From assembly GCF_964656455.1 (NCBI RefSeq), contig NC_135716.1:109028389-109092388 (forward strand): DNA of 64,000 nucleotides. The letters are read 5' to 3'. This DNA is from Halichoerus grypus (Eukaryota > Chordata > Mammalia > Carnivora > Phocidae). The first letter of the stretch is position 1, and every line of letters starts with the position of its first letter. A program made the translations under genes and the position numbers. A model generated the notes under the pieces. That model was not told where the DNA came from. It was given only the letters and a program-made list of their open reading frames with translations, and searched no databases. Below are positions 44,700-56,575 of the stretch, in pieces.

Positions 44700-44800
44700 C
44701 CTCCTTCTTCCATTCATTCAACAAACATGTATGAGGCACTAAGCTAAATTACTCATATACACAGGGTGGAAATTCTGAGATACAACTTGAATCTTTGCTT
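44700..44800 (-). mobile_element. LINE-2 3' end scrap, minus orientation
   Basis: 'CCATTCATTCAACAAACATG' and 'TATGAGGCACTAAGCTAAAT' are a reversed L2 end. Confidence 0.6.
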
Positions 44801-46059
44801 CCATATAAGAAACAATAAACACTATCTGTTAGAGAGACTGGGTCTGGAACTATTGACTTCAGAGAAAAATTTAGCATAAGGCATGTCTAAGGGGATTTCA
44901 TTAGTGATATAGTAGAAGGTGCCCAAGGTGAAGGGATCCAGCCTGAGGCAGCTCGGTGCTGTGGACCCCAAAGGCAGAGCTACAGCAGGACTGTGCTGCA
45001 GAATCACCTGGAAGGTCACCTCTCTTCCCACTCAAACGTGAGTGCAAAGAAACCTGGTGGCTATTTCTTCAACTTGAACAAACCTTTGACCTAATGGCTG
45101 GTGGGGGGGGGGGGTGCTCTCTTTGTAAACCTTCACACCCAAACAAAATCTGTCAACTTTCAAGGAAGCAAATACAAAAACAAAATGTGCTTTTTAAAAA
45201 CTCAGCTAATTCATATCCTGAGAAAAATCTCAACTTGATTCTTCTGAGGGTTCATCTCTTCAACTCCCCTACCTACTCTATGCTCCTTATTAATTATCAA
45301 AAATTTCTTATGCGCTGGTTATTTAGATAGTCTGCTAAGTTCTTATGGAAACAAGCAAACACATTTTTTAAAAATTTGCCAAAATCTGCTGTTCTCTTTC
45401 CCTTGGAAGCACAGAGAATGAGTTCTTGTGGTTTCTTAGATGGATGACAGATTTCAATCTAATTAATCCAGAGCCCTGTGTATAGAAATGACTGCAAAGC
45501 AAACATGTCTATTAACAAAAAGCAGTGATTACTGTTTGGCACTGGGCCAGGATCGCTCCATAAGCAATGAACGGATGCCTACACTGTCCCTGTGCCATAT
45601 GGGTATGCCGTAGCAATGAATCTGATCCAATGCAAGGTTAAGAAATGTCAAATTTAACTGGGCTTTAATTGATACTGGTAAGAGGTTCTAAATAAAGAAA
45701 CAGTGTATGCACCATCAGAGACAGGAACACGTCAGGCTCTAGCCTCCCATTTTGTTGGCAACTCGGTCACAGCCAGACATTCAAATTAGTTTTCAAACTC
45801 AATTTTTTCAGATAAGATTTTTTTTTTTGGAAGCTGGATTAACAAGTTTATCAGCAGCTAATTGAAGCTGAACATCCTATCATTAATCAGTCTGGTTACT
45901 TCTCTTTTCATCACTAAGTTCTTGCTCACACAAACCAGGTAGAGAACTCAAATTCAACATGTGCAGCATGAACTCATTCTTGCCCCAAACTCATTCTTAC
46001 GTCCGTACTTCCTGTTCAGAAGGCGCTGAACGCCAAAGTGAAAGATCTTCAAGTCATCT
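44801..46059. other. unassigned sequence
   Basis: A G12 run lies at 45103-45114. 45.4-45.96 kb has many TAAT/ATTA words ('CAGCAGCTAATTGAAGCTGA', 'TATCATTAATCAGTCTGG') and no recognised repeat, so conserved noncoding sequence is possible. The 124-codon frame at 44956-45330 runs through the G run and is not credible. Confidence 0.4.
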
Positions 46060-46640
46060 TGACTCCAACTTTCTCACCTGCCACATCCGATAAGCCACTG
46101 AGATCCATGACCTCAACTTCATAGATGTCTCTTCCATGCGCCCACTTCTCTCCCAGTGCCACCTGCTATACCCTCATCATCTCCCAATCCCATCTGAATT
46201 ACAAGAGCCTCCTAGCTGGAAGGCCTGCCGCTTTCCTCCCAACTGCCTGATAGTTTGTTTTCTGTATCTCCTAAGACAGAATTCAGACTTGGCCCCAGCC
46301 CCCCTGGGTTCCTCACCCTTCCCCAGGCATGTGCATGCATCTTTGTCTGTGCTTTTCCCTCTGCTTAAAACAGCTTTGCCATCCCCTTAAATTTTTACCT
46401 GAAAATTAAGAGGGAAAAGCTCAAATCTAACTTTTCTGAGAAGGCTTTCCCACCCTCAAGCAGAACTGGTCTCTTTTTTTCCTGCGCTCCCACAGCTCTT
46501 TGTTCATAACTTTATTATAGCCCTGATCTGATGCATTAGAGCTGTGTTTATGTCTATCTATCCATCTCGATTATGAGGCCCTATGATTCCTATCCATCTC
46601 AGTTATGGAAAATCATGCCATTTATCTTGATACAGCCTAG
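46060..46640 (+). mobile_element. LINE-2 3' part, plus orientation
   Basis: 'CTGAATTACAAGAGCCTCCT', 'TGTGCTTTTCCCTCTGCTTA', 'TTTCTGAGAAGGCTTTCCCA' and 'CATAACTTTATTATAGCCCT' match the order of L2 coding-end and 3' sequence. Stops are scattered through it; inactive. Confidence 0.78.
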
Positions 46641-46834
46641 TTCCCCACACAGCTGGTCCCGACTCTCCGGGTGGAGTGAAGAATACACAGAAGGGCATAT
46701 TCAAGCCATGCGGATAGGCTTACTGAACCCACATTAACAACAGTATACAGCCTTTCGCTCATAACATGACAGAGGATCCTCTACATCCAGGAGATGGACT
46801 AAGTTCAACCAGGTGTGTCTTGTACCAATTAACA

Positions 46835-47545
46835 ATGACAACAACTAATGTTTGTTGAGCACTACATTTTGCTAAGCATTTTACAATCACTGTTTCATTT
46901 GTTATTCACAAAATTCTATAGGGTGAGGATTTTTCTCTGCTTTTTCAATTCTCTAGTCCAGGATTTGGCACATATTGGGTGAACAATAAATATTGTTAAT
47001 GAATAGTATACACACTGTATTATTACCCTCATTTTACTGATAAATTGAGATGTAAAGAAGTTAAATAACTTATTCGAGAGCTATGGACTGAATTATATTC
47101 CTCTAAAATTCATAGACTGAAGCCCTAACCTCTAATATGACTGAATTTGAAGATAGGGTTTTTAGGAGGTTATTAAGGTTAAATGAGGTCATAAGAGTCC
47201 AATAGGATTGGTGGCCTTATAAGAAGAGGGAGAGAGAGAGAGAGAGCTCTCTCTGTGTGCACATACACAAGAAAAGGCCATCTAAGAACACAGCCATAAA
47301 GCAGCCATTTGTAAGCCAGGAAGAGAGTTCTCAACCATGCTAGGGCCCTGATCTCAGATTTCCTCCAGAAAGGTGAGAAAATAAATTTCCATTGTTTAAG
47401 CCACCCAGTCTATGATATTTTGCTATGGCAGCCCACGTTGACTAATACATCAAGTTACACAGCACGATTAGGAAATGGAAGAATCAAGCTTTGAACCTGG
47501 ATTAACAGATTCCAGAACCTTTACTCAGCTGCTTTGCAACACTTA
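46835..47545 (-). mobile_element. MIR SINE, minus orientation, split by an LTR
   Basis: Pieces: 'ACTAATGTTTGTTGAGCACT' to about 46945; then 'TATTACCCTCATTTTACTG' and 'GAAGTTAAATAACTTATTC' at 47020-47073; then, after the LTR, 'AAGTTACACAGCACGATTAG' and 'GCTTTGAACCTGGATTAACA' at 47451-47545. The 46945-47010 gap contains 'GATTTGGCACATATTGGGTG', an L2/MIR-like plus-strand phrase. Confidence 0.82.
47079..47449 (+). mobile_element. MaLR LTR (MLT1-like) inserted in the MIR
   Basis: Starts 'AGCTATGGACTGAATTATAT', then 'AAATGAGGTCATAAGAGTCC', 'GGTGGCCTTATAAGAAGAGG', a GA-rich stretch at 47228-47248, 'TTAAGCCACCCAGTCTATGA' and 'GTTGACTAATACA'. A 5-base target duplication with one mismatch fits (TCGAG 47074-47078, TCAAG 47450-47454), as expected for this group. 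Solo LTR. Confidence 0.88.
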
Positions 47546-49079
47546 TCAAACTATATGTTGTGATCCTCTAGTTGGCCCTGAATTCAATCTAATGGTTCAC
47601 GATCAACATTTTTAGGAAATTGAATGGGCAAGTACAGAATAGTGTATAATTGAATAGAATAGAAAAATACCAGAGTGTATCACACGTAAGAAGAATAAGT
47701 ATTACTTTATAAAACTTTTGTTCCAGGAGTGTTTGGGAAAGTGTGAAGGGGTATATGAATCCCAGTATAAAATGTATTTCTTACTGTGAGTTACAGTCAA
47801 AAAATATTTTTTAAAACACCATAGTTTTTGCTATACTACTTCAAAAACAGCCCATTTATCCTATCTCCAGCCAAACCTTCTGATATAAGCACCATGGATG
47901 AACCCCAATATTCATATTGTCTATACAATGCTTTAGTCACAGCTCACCCCAGCACAGTATGGTTTGTCACTTAAGCTCTACACATCAGATATATATGTGT
48001 CTTTACTCATTTTGTGCCATGGTTTTTCCTTACAATAGGGCATGGAAGCTGGGCCACAAAGTTGACTGTCCATTCTTGCCCCCCTGTTTCCTATGACCCT
48101 TAACTCACTCTGTATCCTTATGGCTCACTCATCCCAGGGCTTATCCATTATACATGCACACTAAATATATATAAAATAAATTCAATCAATTGATCCCATC
48201 AAGTAGATTATATCCATTGGAGAGTCTTCATAGCAGGCACCAGTGACCCATAAAAACCTGGAGACTACAGCAGAAAATTCAGTCTCTAAGGAGTCTAGAC
48301 TCAGTTATAGAGAGATAAAGCAAGCACTAGTTCCATTCCTGGAAAACTTGGCTTTTCGAGCCAAGAACCACTCCATCAGTGCATTTTTTAATGCTAAGAC
48401 AGTGTAAATATCCAAATTTTCTTTCAAGCTCTGTTTTGATCTCTACATGGTAGTCAGGCCCATCGACTATGGTGGGGGAAAAGTGTGGGATGTCCACCCC
48501 AGTGAGACAGGCTTGGTAGCACAGATCACAGCCCCCTCAGGGACCGTATCTGGGTATGGGCCAGATGGGTAAAACTATTGCCACAAAATGATCTGTCTGG
48601 ATTCCGAGTAGGGAAGCCAGATATGCTCCAGAAGGAAAGATGTAGGGCGTGCCGTCCATTGGTCAGCACCGTGGACTGTTCTAAAGTGCACCTGTCTGAC
48701 TTCAGAAGAGCAGAAATCCCTTTGATCTGGAGTCTGTGCCAGCATACCTGGCTTGCTGACTCTCTGGGGTACAGCCAACTCCACAAAGGGTGCCTCAAAC
48801 TGAGACTGTGCATTCCAGTGTCAGAGACCATCTGACTCTCCACCAAGGAGTTCCCTCTTCTAATTTCTGGAGTTAATGCCTCTTCCTCTGGGTGGATATG
48901 GTCTCTCATGGGGATGGGGGTGAGGGAGTAAAAGATGAGTTCAGCTTTCCCCCCACTCCTTGATTCAGCACCAAGGTCCTATACCTTCTGTGACCCAGAT
49001 CTGAACCTAACACAGGTTGGAATTAGGGGAGAGAGTCCCTGGTCTACCTTATGCTAATGTAAAGTGTTTTTGTTAGTTT
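47546..49079. other. unassigned sequence
   Basis: No family is recognised. The 127-codon minus-strand frame (48526-48909) and the 85-codon plus-strand frame on top of it (48578-48835) have no recognisable domain. The block borders a possible LTR at 49080, so old retroviral internal sequence is possible but unproven. Confidence 0.35.
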
Positions 49080-49495
49080 TCTGACTGCTCAGCATCTATT
49101 CCAGCTTAATTTAGTAATAGATCCCAATTTTTGACAAACTACTTCTCTCCCAGTATATTATGTCTATTAGTCAAGAGGCTCCATCATTCCCAGCCAAAGG
49201 GGCAGTCATGTGACCCTAACTGGCCAATCAAGTGCTCCCTTCCTAGAGTTTGAATCATGAGAATAATAGTCAAATAGTTAGAACTCTTTAATTACTGGGG
49301 CAGCCCTTCACCCTGACAAGACAGTTGGGTAGTTGTTTTTATCCAGAACTTCTGGAGCTACATGTTTCCTGTGTATTCCAAACCTGGTTTTTAGATCTCA
49401 TGAACAACTTCCATACCTTTCTATAAATAATCCCTTTTGCTTAAATTAGCCGGCATTTGTTTCTATTGCTTATAACCAAAATTGCTAACAGTTTC
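49080..49495 (+). mobile_element. possible old LTR
   Basis: The end 'TTAAATTAGCCGGCATTTGT' followed by 'TTCTATTGCTTATAACCAAA' and 'ATTGCTAACA' resembles the 3' end of several MaLR/MER LTRs. A 'CCAATCAAGTGCTCCC' CCAAT-type box lies upstream and a TATA-like 'CTATAAATAATCCC' near 49421. Family uncertain. Confidence 0.4.
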
Positions 49496-51319
49496 ATGTC
49501 ATAAGAACAAAGATCAGGCCTGGACTCTTGGGATCAGGAGACAGAGAGTGAGGAAGGTAATAAACCTACAATTGGCAGATAACCAAGCCCAGCCAAGAGA
49601 CCATGAGCCCAGACTCTGTCCTACTTATTTCTAAATCTTTACACACTCAGCACACACTTTATACATAGCTGACACTTACTGAAACACAGATAAAACTTAC
49701 AATACCATGAATATGACTAGGAGAGAGAAATAAATGGTGCTGAAACATTATTCTGAACAGTAGAAATTTTGGAGGAAAGAAACAGCTCTCAAAAAAGTCA
49801 CTGTTACCTCTTCGCCTCTCCCTCTCCCTCTATCTCGCTTCCATTCCATGTTCCCCCCACTTTCAACAACAAATAAAAATTTCAAAGCTTCATCCTGGCC
49901 CTCTCATTTGTTACGGCAGAAAATGCAGTGTCTGTTATACCATGGAGTAAAGCATCGAAGCAATGTAAAATAAAACCAATGTAAAATAAAGGCTTTCAAA
50001 GAATTCCTAAATTTTGATCCTTTCTGATATTCCCCTGACTCCAGTTAATAAAAATAGCTACAGTTAATAAAACATTCTATCCACTCCTTTTCAATGCTGC
50101 CTATTATTCTTGAATGCTCAAAAGCCCCAGGCTCCCAGCCAGGTCAAAAGGTTTCACAAAACATCCACGAATTATTTCGAAGCAGAGAGACTCCCACAGC
50201 ATGTCTCCCCGGAAGCTGTAAGGCAAGAAAATCCATCCTCTCTTTCTGATCGAAAGCCAGAATTCACTGGAGGAGATATAAAGAAACCACCAGATAAAGG
50301 TTTCTTCTCATTTTGCACCTTCAACCTATAATCCCAGGTACACCCCTCACCTAAGTAGGAGCATTCTCTCCCAGGAGAAGAATCCCAACGTACCTTCTAC
50401 GACAATATATTTTCAACTTCTTTTTATAACAGCTACAAATTTGATTTAAAAAAAAAAAAATTCCATTCTCCAGTATGCTGGAGGGCACGAGTAGTTTTTT
50501 CTCCCAAGCACTGAAGGGAGAAAATTCTCCCACCTTAGCCCTGTTGCTTTTTCTCTTTCAATCAGACTTTAGCAGTTTCAAGTTGAGCCTGCTAAAGAAG
50601 AGCCACTGTTCACTCCCCTGTCAAACCAAACCTTTATGTACAGCCCTTTGGCTTTGCTGGATGTGTCATAATACTGTGGTCCCTGCAAGCAACACAGTAT
50701 TTACAGCCTGAGAGCCATCTACATCTGATTCTATATCCCAAACCCCATTTCTTCATGGGTGGATTGTGACTTTAGGGTAAGACCCTTAAACCACAAATGC
50801 CTGTAGCTGCTAATATATATATTTCTACCCTGATTCAGTCCTGATCCACTGCCAAACTTTGATCCAAGATTGGACCTTATAAATCCTACCAACATTGTAA
50901 ACAGCAAAAAGGCTTTGAAACTCAGAAAGGTAATATGTTCCAGGGAAGGCCAACAGTGAGATGCAAATCACTCTGCTGTAACATTTGCATTTTTAAAATC
51001 AAATTGAACTTTTTGGTAACCAGAATCCACCCCTTCCTAATGAACTCAAAACGTATTAGTATCTTGTCTTTGCTTCTTGCTATGATGTCTTCAACAAATT
51101 TATGATAATTTTGCCAGAATCAAGTGTCAGAATCTATTTGCTTTATGGATTCTTATGCAAGTTATTCCTCATCCTGGTCTAGAGAACCTCAAAAGTTGGA
51201 GGAGATGGTGGAGTATTTTTTGTTTTATTTTATTTCTACTGCATAGTCTTAGTACGTGACAATAAAAAAATAAGTGTAAGCCAAGTAAATATTATAAGTA
51301 CCACTTCCCAAGCCCATAA
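49496..51319. other. unassigned sequence
   Basis: No repeat is recognised. A 73-codon frame at 50110-50331 has a protein-like mix of residues (Lys/Glu/Pro-rich, few hydrophobic runs) but no domain and no clear splice context (see findings). Confidence 0.4.
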
Positions 51320-51412
51320 CAGTTCACATTTGTTCATTCAAGAGACATTCCTTGAGCACCTATTCGGTCAGGCTTGGTCCTAGGCACAATACAGGAAACA
51401 GTAAAGTGGTGA
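51320..51412 (-). mobile_element. LINE-2 3' end, minus orientation
   Basis: 'TTGTTCATTCAAGAGACATT', 'CCTTGAGCACCTATTCGGTC' and 'GGTCCTAGGCACAATACAGG'. Confidence 0.75.
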
Positions 51413-52119
51413 TGGATTTTTATATTTTAGCATTTTCAATGTGCCACTGGCCATCTTCACCTTGTAAAACAATCTCCTTCATTAGCTTAAAGTCTCTTTT
51501 GTAGAGATTGCTTTGCTGTCCTATTTCTGGGCAAAATTAGAACTTCTGTTAGAGCCTGTATTTCTACTTAGGCTTCTATCAGGCTTGGGTTTTTACAAAT
51601 TATGACATTTTATTGCAGCAAAATTGAGTCCTCAGGCCAGATCTTTCTACAGCAATTACAACAAAAAGTTCATTATAACAAGAAAATATTCCAAAGTCCT
51701 GCTGATGGCAAATAGAGGCAGGGTTCTATTGACTTCTAAGTGTCCTCCCTCTGGCATAAGAACCACATTAGGTAGCGGGTTTCCATGGCAGATTTTGTTG
51801 CTGCTGTCCCCTCTCCCCACTGTTACTATTTGCAGGATTCTCTTCCAGGAGAGGTTTTTACTGTAACTATCATCCTCTATAAGCCCTGCCCCAATTTCTT
51901 CCTCAGGGTGATCTAAGACCTCAGGGAACTAAAAATTAGCTCCTTCTTGCCAAAAATAAAGGAGGGCAGTGGTTCTCAACTCTCCACACCCAGCCCAGTT
52001 TCCTTCACTGGGTAATCAGGGTTCAACTAAATCCTGCCCTAAGCTAGCTTTCTACCTCCCCTTCCTTAATGGGAAATTCTGCTCAACCGCTCAGCTTAGC
52101 ACCTTCCAAATGGGCCCTG
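51413..52119. other. unassigned sequence
   Basis: No repeat or gene is recognised. Confidence 0.45.
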
Positions 52120-52240
52120 TGCTTCCTCATCATGATTCCTTCACTCAAAACATCCGCCCCACCTAGAATAGCCTTCAAAAATTCTGACTATTCTTGAATA
52201 CCTAATTCAAACACCACCCCCTCAAAAAAGGCTTCCCTAT
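52120..52240 (+). mobile_element. possible LINE-2 fragment
   Basis: 'CCACCTAGAATAGCCTTCAA' and 'CAAAAAAGGCTTCCCTATAA' follow the L2 order around its 'GGCCTTCCCTGA' phrase. Weak. Confidence 0.45.
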
Positions 52241-53639
52241 AACTGATCCAGACTGAAGTCATCATACCCACCTTTTCTCCAGTTACAGTAATTAGGCAGC
52301 TGAAAGATACTGAGGGCCTGAGTTAGGACAAGGGCAGCAGGAACTCACAAATAGAATAGATTCAAAATCCCTAAGGGTGGTCAAATGGTCAGGGCTACAT
52401 GGCTGATGGTGGATGTAATTATCGATGCTTCTTTGCCAGAAAATTGATTGGGAATGAGGCCAAGGCCGTGGAGAGGACATGAACCTTTTCCCATACATAC
52501 AATTTCTACTAAGGTACAATATTTAGAACCTGAGGCAGAAATGACCACTGGTCTGATCTAATGGGGAAATTCTTAAGGTTTTGTATTTTCTCAAAGGAAG
52601 AATAAAGTAAAGAAATATCTCTATACCACAGAGATCTGCTGCTGACTCTAACTACAATAATCTCTCATGGTGAAATTATTCCCCCCCCACCAACTGGTTC
52701 TTTCATCACAGACACCCAATTTGAAATCAAAGATGACTGACGTCACTTCTGAGCTTTTATTACTTGAAGTATCGGAAATGAAGGTTATAGCTCTCATGGC
52801 CCTTAAGATACATGTGTGTGTCTCAGTCTGTCGTGCCTAAAATAAATTTGCTACAATCACTGTTTTACAATATGCTAAAGATATATTACCAAAATAAGCT
52901 TGCTTCTCCACAGACTAAGTGAGCCAAAGGCATTGTGTTCCATCTTTACAATGAAATGCAGATTTCTCATTGAAAGACTAATCTTCAGTTTCAAAAGATT
53001 GAACAAAATGGTGCTTAAAAAGAATTATAGCTGGTTAAATATAAGCTGCTAAAAACATCTAAGACAAGAATATTCTTTGAGTATCAAAGCATTTTCATCT
53101 GCTTATGATTTAAACAATTTTTTTTTCAACAGAAGACCTTGTCCTAGTATTTTCTTCTGAGATCAGCAAACAAAAATCAGTAAGTATGCTGACCCAGAGC
53201 CTTCTTTATCTAAATGATCTTTTTTCTCCCTTACTGTGTCAATGAGATTACTTCATACTGCGAAGACTGGCCCCTCCCCCAGCCTTGACATCTCACTAGC
53301 AGGATTGAAGAGTTAAAATTCCTCTCCCCTGGCCTGGACCTACTTACAGCAGGATTGAAGTGAGCGCTGGTGGGACACTCATGCACCACTTCCTCTCCAG
53401 ACCACTGCTCATTGACAGAGCGGCCAATTCAAGGAGACTCTGCTTAAAATTAATTATCCACCCCTTCTTGAGTCTTCTTGGCCCAATAGAGTAGTCTCTA
53501 TCCCCCAATATAACCCATTCTCCTTTCCCCTCACCACCCTCCAGACTCTTCCCTTGGGTCTTCTAGAACTCATGGCTTGTCAGGACTAACCTCTCTGAAT
53601 ACATTACTTTCTCACTCCAGCTGCTATCTCAAGTAGATC
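52241..53639. other. unassigned sequence
   Basis: A C9 run sits at 52681-52689. The 13-base word AGCAGGATTGAAG occurs twice (53298-53310 and 53348-53360). No gene or repeat family is recognised. Confidence 0.4.
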
Positions 53640-55495
53640 CCAAAGGCACTGCTTTCTCTGCAGCTCCCTCAAGTGGTGGTTGTCTGTTCTCTGATACCAT
53701 TTGTCTTGAAGGAAGGGGTAGATCTCATTTCTCATTGCCACAGCCAGATGAATACTCCTGATTCTGCCCTGCAAACTTCAGCTTTACCACCCTGCACTTT
53801 TCATTTCAATGATCTACTTTCCTCTCTGCCAACTGAAAGAATTTTTCCCTTGCTCACTCTCTTTCTCTCCACTTCTATTTCTGTAATATTTTTTGGTGGT
53901 TTCAATAGCCACATAGATCCTTAATTTTTTTTTTTTTTTTTTTTTTTGCCGGCCACTGTAATATTCCATATCCCACCCCAACCACTCACTTTCATGAACA
54001 CAGCCTCTCTCTTCTCATCACCAATAACTTTCACTTCAAATTTCTGGTTTCAAGTATCTCTTTCGCTAATTATAACCCATGATCTTTTCAGCTCAATTCT
54101 TCTTTTACTTCAACCCCAACGCTTTGGCTCCCTTAGGCTATCCAAATCATTGGTCTCACTGCTCTTGTACTGTCCATCAGATTCTCACTTCCCCCCATGC
54201 CCCAGCTTAAATTCCATGGTCCATGTCTAAAATCACCCCCTCATAAACTCTCCTGGCTTTCCTGCTCATCTTTCCCACCAGAGACTCAGCTGACAAAATG
54301 GCAATCCTGGCTAAATTCAGCTTTCTGCCTACTCCAGGCCTACACCCAAACCAACACTAAATGTCAGAGAAAAACCTATAACCCTTCTAACTAAGCCCAC
54401 TTTAAAACCATGACCACAAACTTCAACTATGTCCTCCACAGTAACCAGGAATTCCAGCATACTGTCCTAATCAATTCATTCTTCTGCCCTCTGAGACAAG
54501 TATATCTCACATGCTCTTCTTCACTTAGAACTCCAACACATCCTGTACCTTCTTCTCTCAGGTGGTAACTTCTTATTTTACTGAAAAAAAAGAAACACCC
54601 AAAAGAGAACCTTCTCAACCTGCAGCCAATTGTACATCCTATCTCCTGCTGTGCACACATTTCACCTGCCCTCCTATAACGGTGACTAACTCTATGTCCT
54701 TTCTAAGGCCTCTCCCTCCCCTTAGGCAATGGACCCATTCCCTCTTGCCTGCTCAAGGACTTTGGCACAGCAATTATGTCCAGTCTCTCCTGAGTAAGCA
54801 TGTTTGGCCACCTACCAGGTCACACACATCAGCAAACATACTGTAGTATTTTCCTTTTGAAAAAAAGAAGCCCTCCCTTGGCCCTACATCTTCCCCCTGG
54901 TCCTATTAATGCCACTCGCCATTTCTTGGCTCCCATCCACAACAAAATTATTTAAAAGAGTGTGCATGCTCTCTATACCCAATTTCTCACTTCCCATTCT
55001 TTCTCGAACCCCTTCCACTCGGGTTAACATCTCCTCCGTGTCACTAAATAAACTCCTTTTAAGGCCTCTAATGAGCTCTGTATTGCCAAACTTGGAAGTC
55101 TTTTCTTGGTCTTCATCTAATTTGGCTTTCCAGCATCCTTTGATAGTTTATCACTCTCTCTTTCTTGGAACACTTTTTTTTCCCCTTATACTTGGAACAT
55201 CATGTTTCTGGCTTTCTTCTTACCTCCCCGTCTGTTACCTCCCACTTTCATTTACTGGATTCCTCACTCTTACCCAAGGCTCAGTCCTCAGACCTCTTCT
55301 CTATCAACACTCATACCTCTCAAATGATCTTCTCTCTTCTATTGCTTTCAGTACTATCTATGTGTTATGGCCCCAAATGCATATCTGCATCCTCTGGCTT
55401 CTCCCATAAACTCCACATACATCCAACTCTGTACATGACATCTCCACTTAGATGTCTAACAGAAATCTCTGCTGACTTCAGGACAATCAAAGAAT
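53640..55495 (+). mobile_element. LINE-2 ORF2 relic, about 1.8 kb, plus orientation
   Basis: Phrases match the L2 reverse-transcriptase coding region in order: 'GGCCTCTAATGAGCTCTGTA' (about 55060), 'CAGCATCCTTTGATAGTTTA' (about 55132), 'CACTCTCTCTTTCTTGGAAC' (about 55151), 'CAAGGCTCAGTCCTCAGACC' (about 55276) and 'CTCCACTTAGATGTCTAACA' (about 55442). The 166-codon frame 54909-55409 keeps a readable QGSVL-RPLL motif of this reverse transcriptase. The part left of 54900 is assigned mainly by composition and continuity. Stops and a T23 insertion (53925-53947) make it dead. Confidence 0.72.
53925..53947. repeat. T23 homopolymer
   Basis: An uninterrupted run of 23 T inside the L2 relic. The 10-base word CTGTAATATT lies on both sides of it (53881-53890 and 53956-53965). 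Confidence 0.97.
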
Positions 55496-55559
55496 CTGTG
55501 CCATTGAGGACCACTAACCATGAGAAGGTGCTTAACATCACTAGGAATCAGGTTGTGCC

Positions 55560-55905
55560 AAACAAAAAATAAAACACATTTTTCCCATCACATCATTATT
55601 ACCAATTATGCTACCATGAATATTTATGTGTATGCCTTCAGTGCACATGTGCGTGCAATTCTGTTGGGAATTATGGGGTCACAGGGTCTGTAGAAGTTCA
55701 ACTTGAGATAAAACCAAACTTTTCTAAAGTATTTATATATATATTCTCAGCCGTGTTTCAATTTCCTGTCTTTAACTTCCCTGTGGCCACTGCCAGTCAT
55801 TTTTGTTTTCAACAGCCTGCTGTGTGTGTAGTGTTGTGACTTCATGTTTTTAATTTGCATTTTCTTGATTACTGGTGAGGTTCAACACCTTTTCCCTAGA
55901 GGCCA
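55560..55905 (-). mobile_element. LINE-1 fragment, minus orientation
   Basis: 'GGAATTATGGGGTCACAGGG', 'GTTTTTAATTTGCATTTTCT' and 'GATTACTGGTGAGGTTCAAC' are antisense L1 phrases. Confidence 0.82.
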
Positions 55906-55959
55906 AGCAAACTCAACTATGATATTTAGGGATGCAAGCTCAGGTGGTTGAACTATAAA

Positions 55960-56218
55960 GAAAACCAACCAGGCAATTATCATAAAAATCAGGGGGATGG
56001 TTACCGTTGAGGGGAATGGAAGATAAACAACTAGAAGAGGGCGTGTAGCGGGTGAGGGGCCTTCAGAACGCTGGGGGTACTGGATCTCTCACCCTGCGCA
56101 GTAGTGACACAGAGTTCACTCTGTGATCAGACATTGGCCTATAAAATCTTGTCTTGTACACTCTTCTGTATTGGTTTTATTTCACAGTAAAAATTTCAAG
56201 TAAAAGGTTAAGTAACAA
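55960..56218 (+). mobile_element. LINE-1 3' end, plus orientation
   Basis: 'GGATGGTTACCGTTGAGGGG', 'ACAGAGTTCACTCTGTGATC' and 'GTACACTCTTCTGTATTGGT' lead to an A-rich end 'CAGTAAAAATTTCAAGTAAA', matching the terminus of an old L1 subfamily. Confidence 0.75.
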
Positions 56219-56227
56219 AATTAATAT

Positions 56228-56475
56228 TATTTGAGTACCTACTATGTGCAGGGTCATACGACAAATATTGGGGATTCAGCGATTAATGAGGAAGGTTCTT
56301 TCCCTCGAGGTGACTGTGAATCACACAACTAATAGGTGGGCAGCATGAACTGCTCCTAGAGGACTGAGAACCTGTGAAAGATGTTGAAGAGGAGGGGGAT
56401 TTGTCATGGGCTGTCAAATGTGAGTAGGATTAGATAAGCAAAGAATAGGAGGCATGATGGACACCTTTCAATTTA
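56228..56475 (-). mobile_element. LINE-2 3' end, minus orientation
   Basis: 'TTGAGTACCTACTATGTGCA', 'AATATTGGGGATTCAGCGAT' and 'TCTTTCCCTCGAGGTGACTG' follow the reversed L2 3' end. Confidence 0.78.
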
Positions 56476-56501
56476 TGACTGGAGTCAACTCTCGATCTAC
56501 A

Positions 56502-56541
56502 CACATGCGCACACACACATGCGCACGCGCACACACACACC
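56502..56541. repeat. CA/CG-rich dinucleotide tract
   Basis: CA units with GCGCA interruptions (for example CATGCGCACGCGCACACAC). Alternating purine-pyrimidine, prone to Z-DNA. Confidence 0.9.
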
Positions 56542-56575
56542 GATACTCAGATGCCCGTAGTCATACACTACTCTC

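Noticed and set aside
48526..48909. 127-codon minus-strand frame as an old retroviral coding piece
   Set aside because: No retroviral motif (protease, reverse transcriptase, zinc knuckle) is readable; left unassigned.
53298..53360. 13-base word AGCAGGATTGAAG occurring twice
   Set aside because: Too short to be informative alone; left as a note.
54909..55409. 166-codon frame as a host gene
   Set aside because: Its readable motif and surrounding phrases match the L2 reverse transcriptase; it is a repeat relic.
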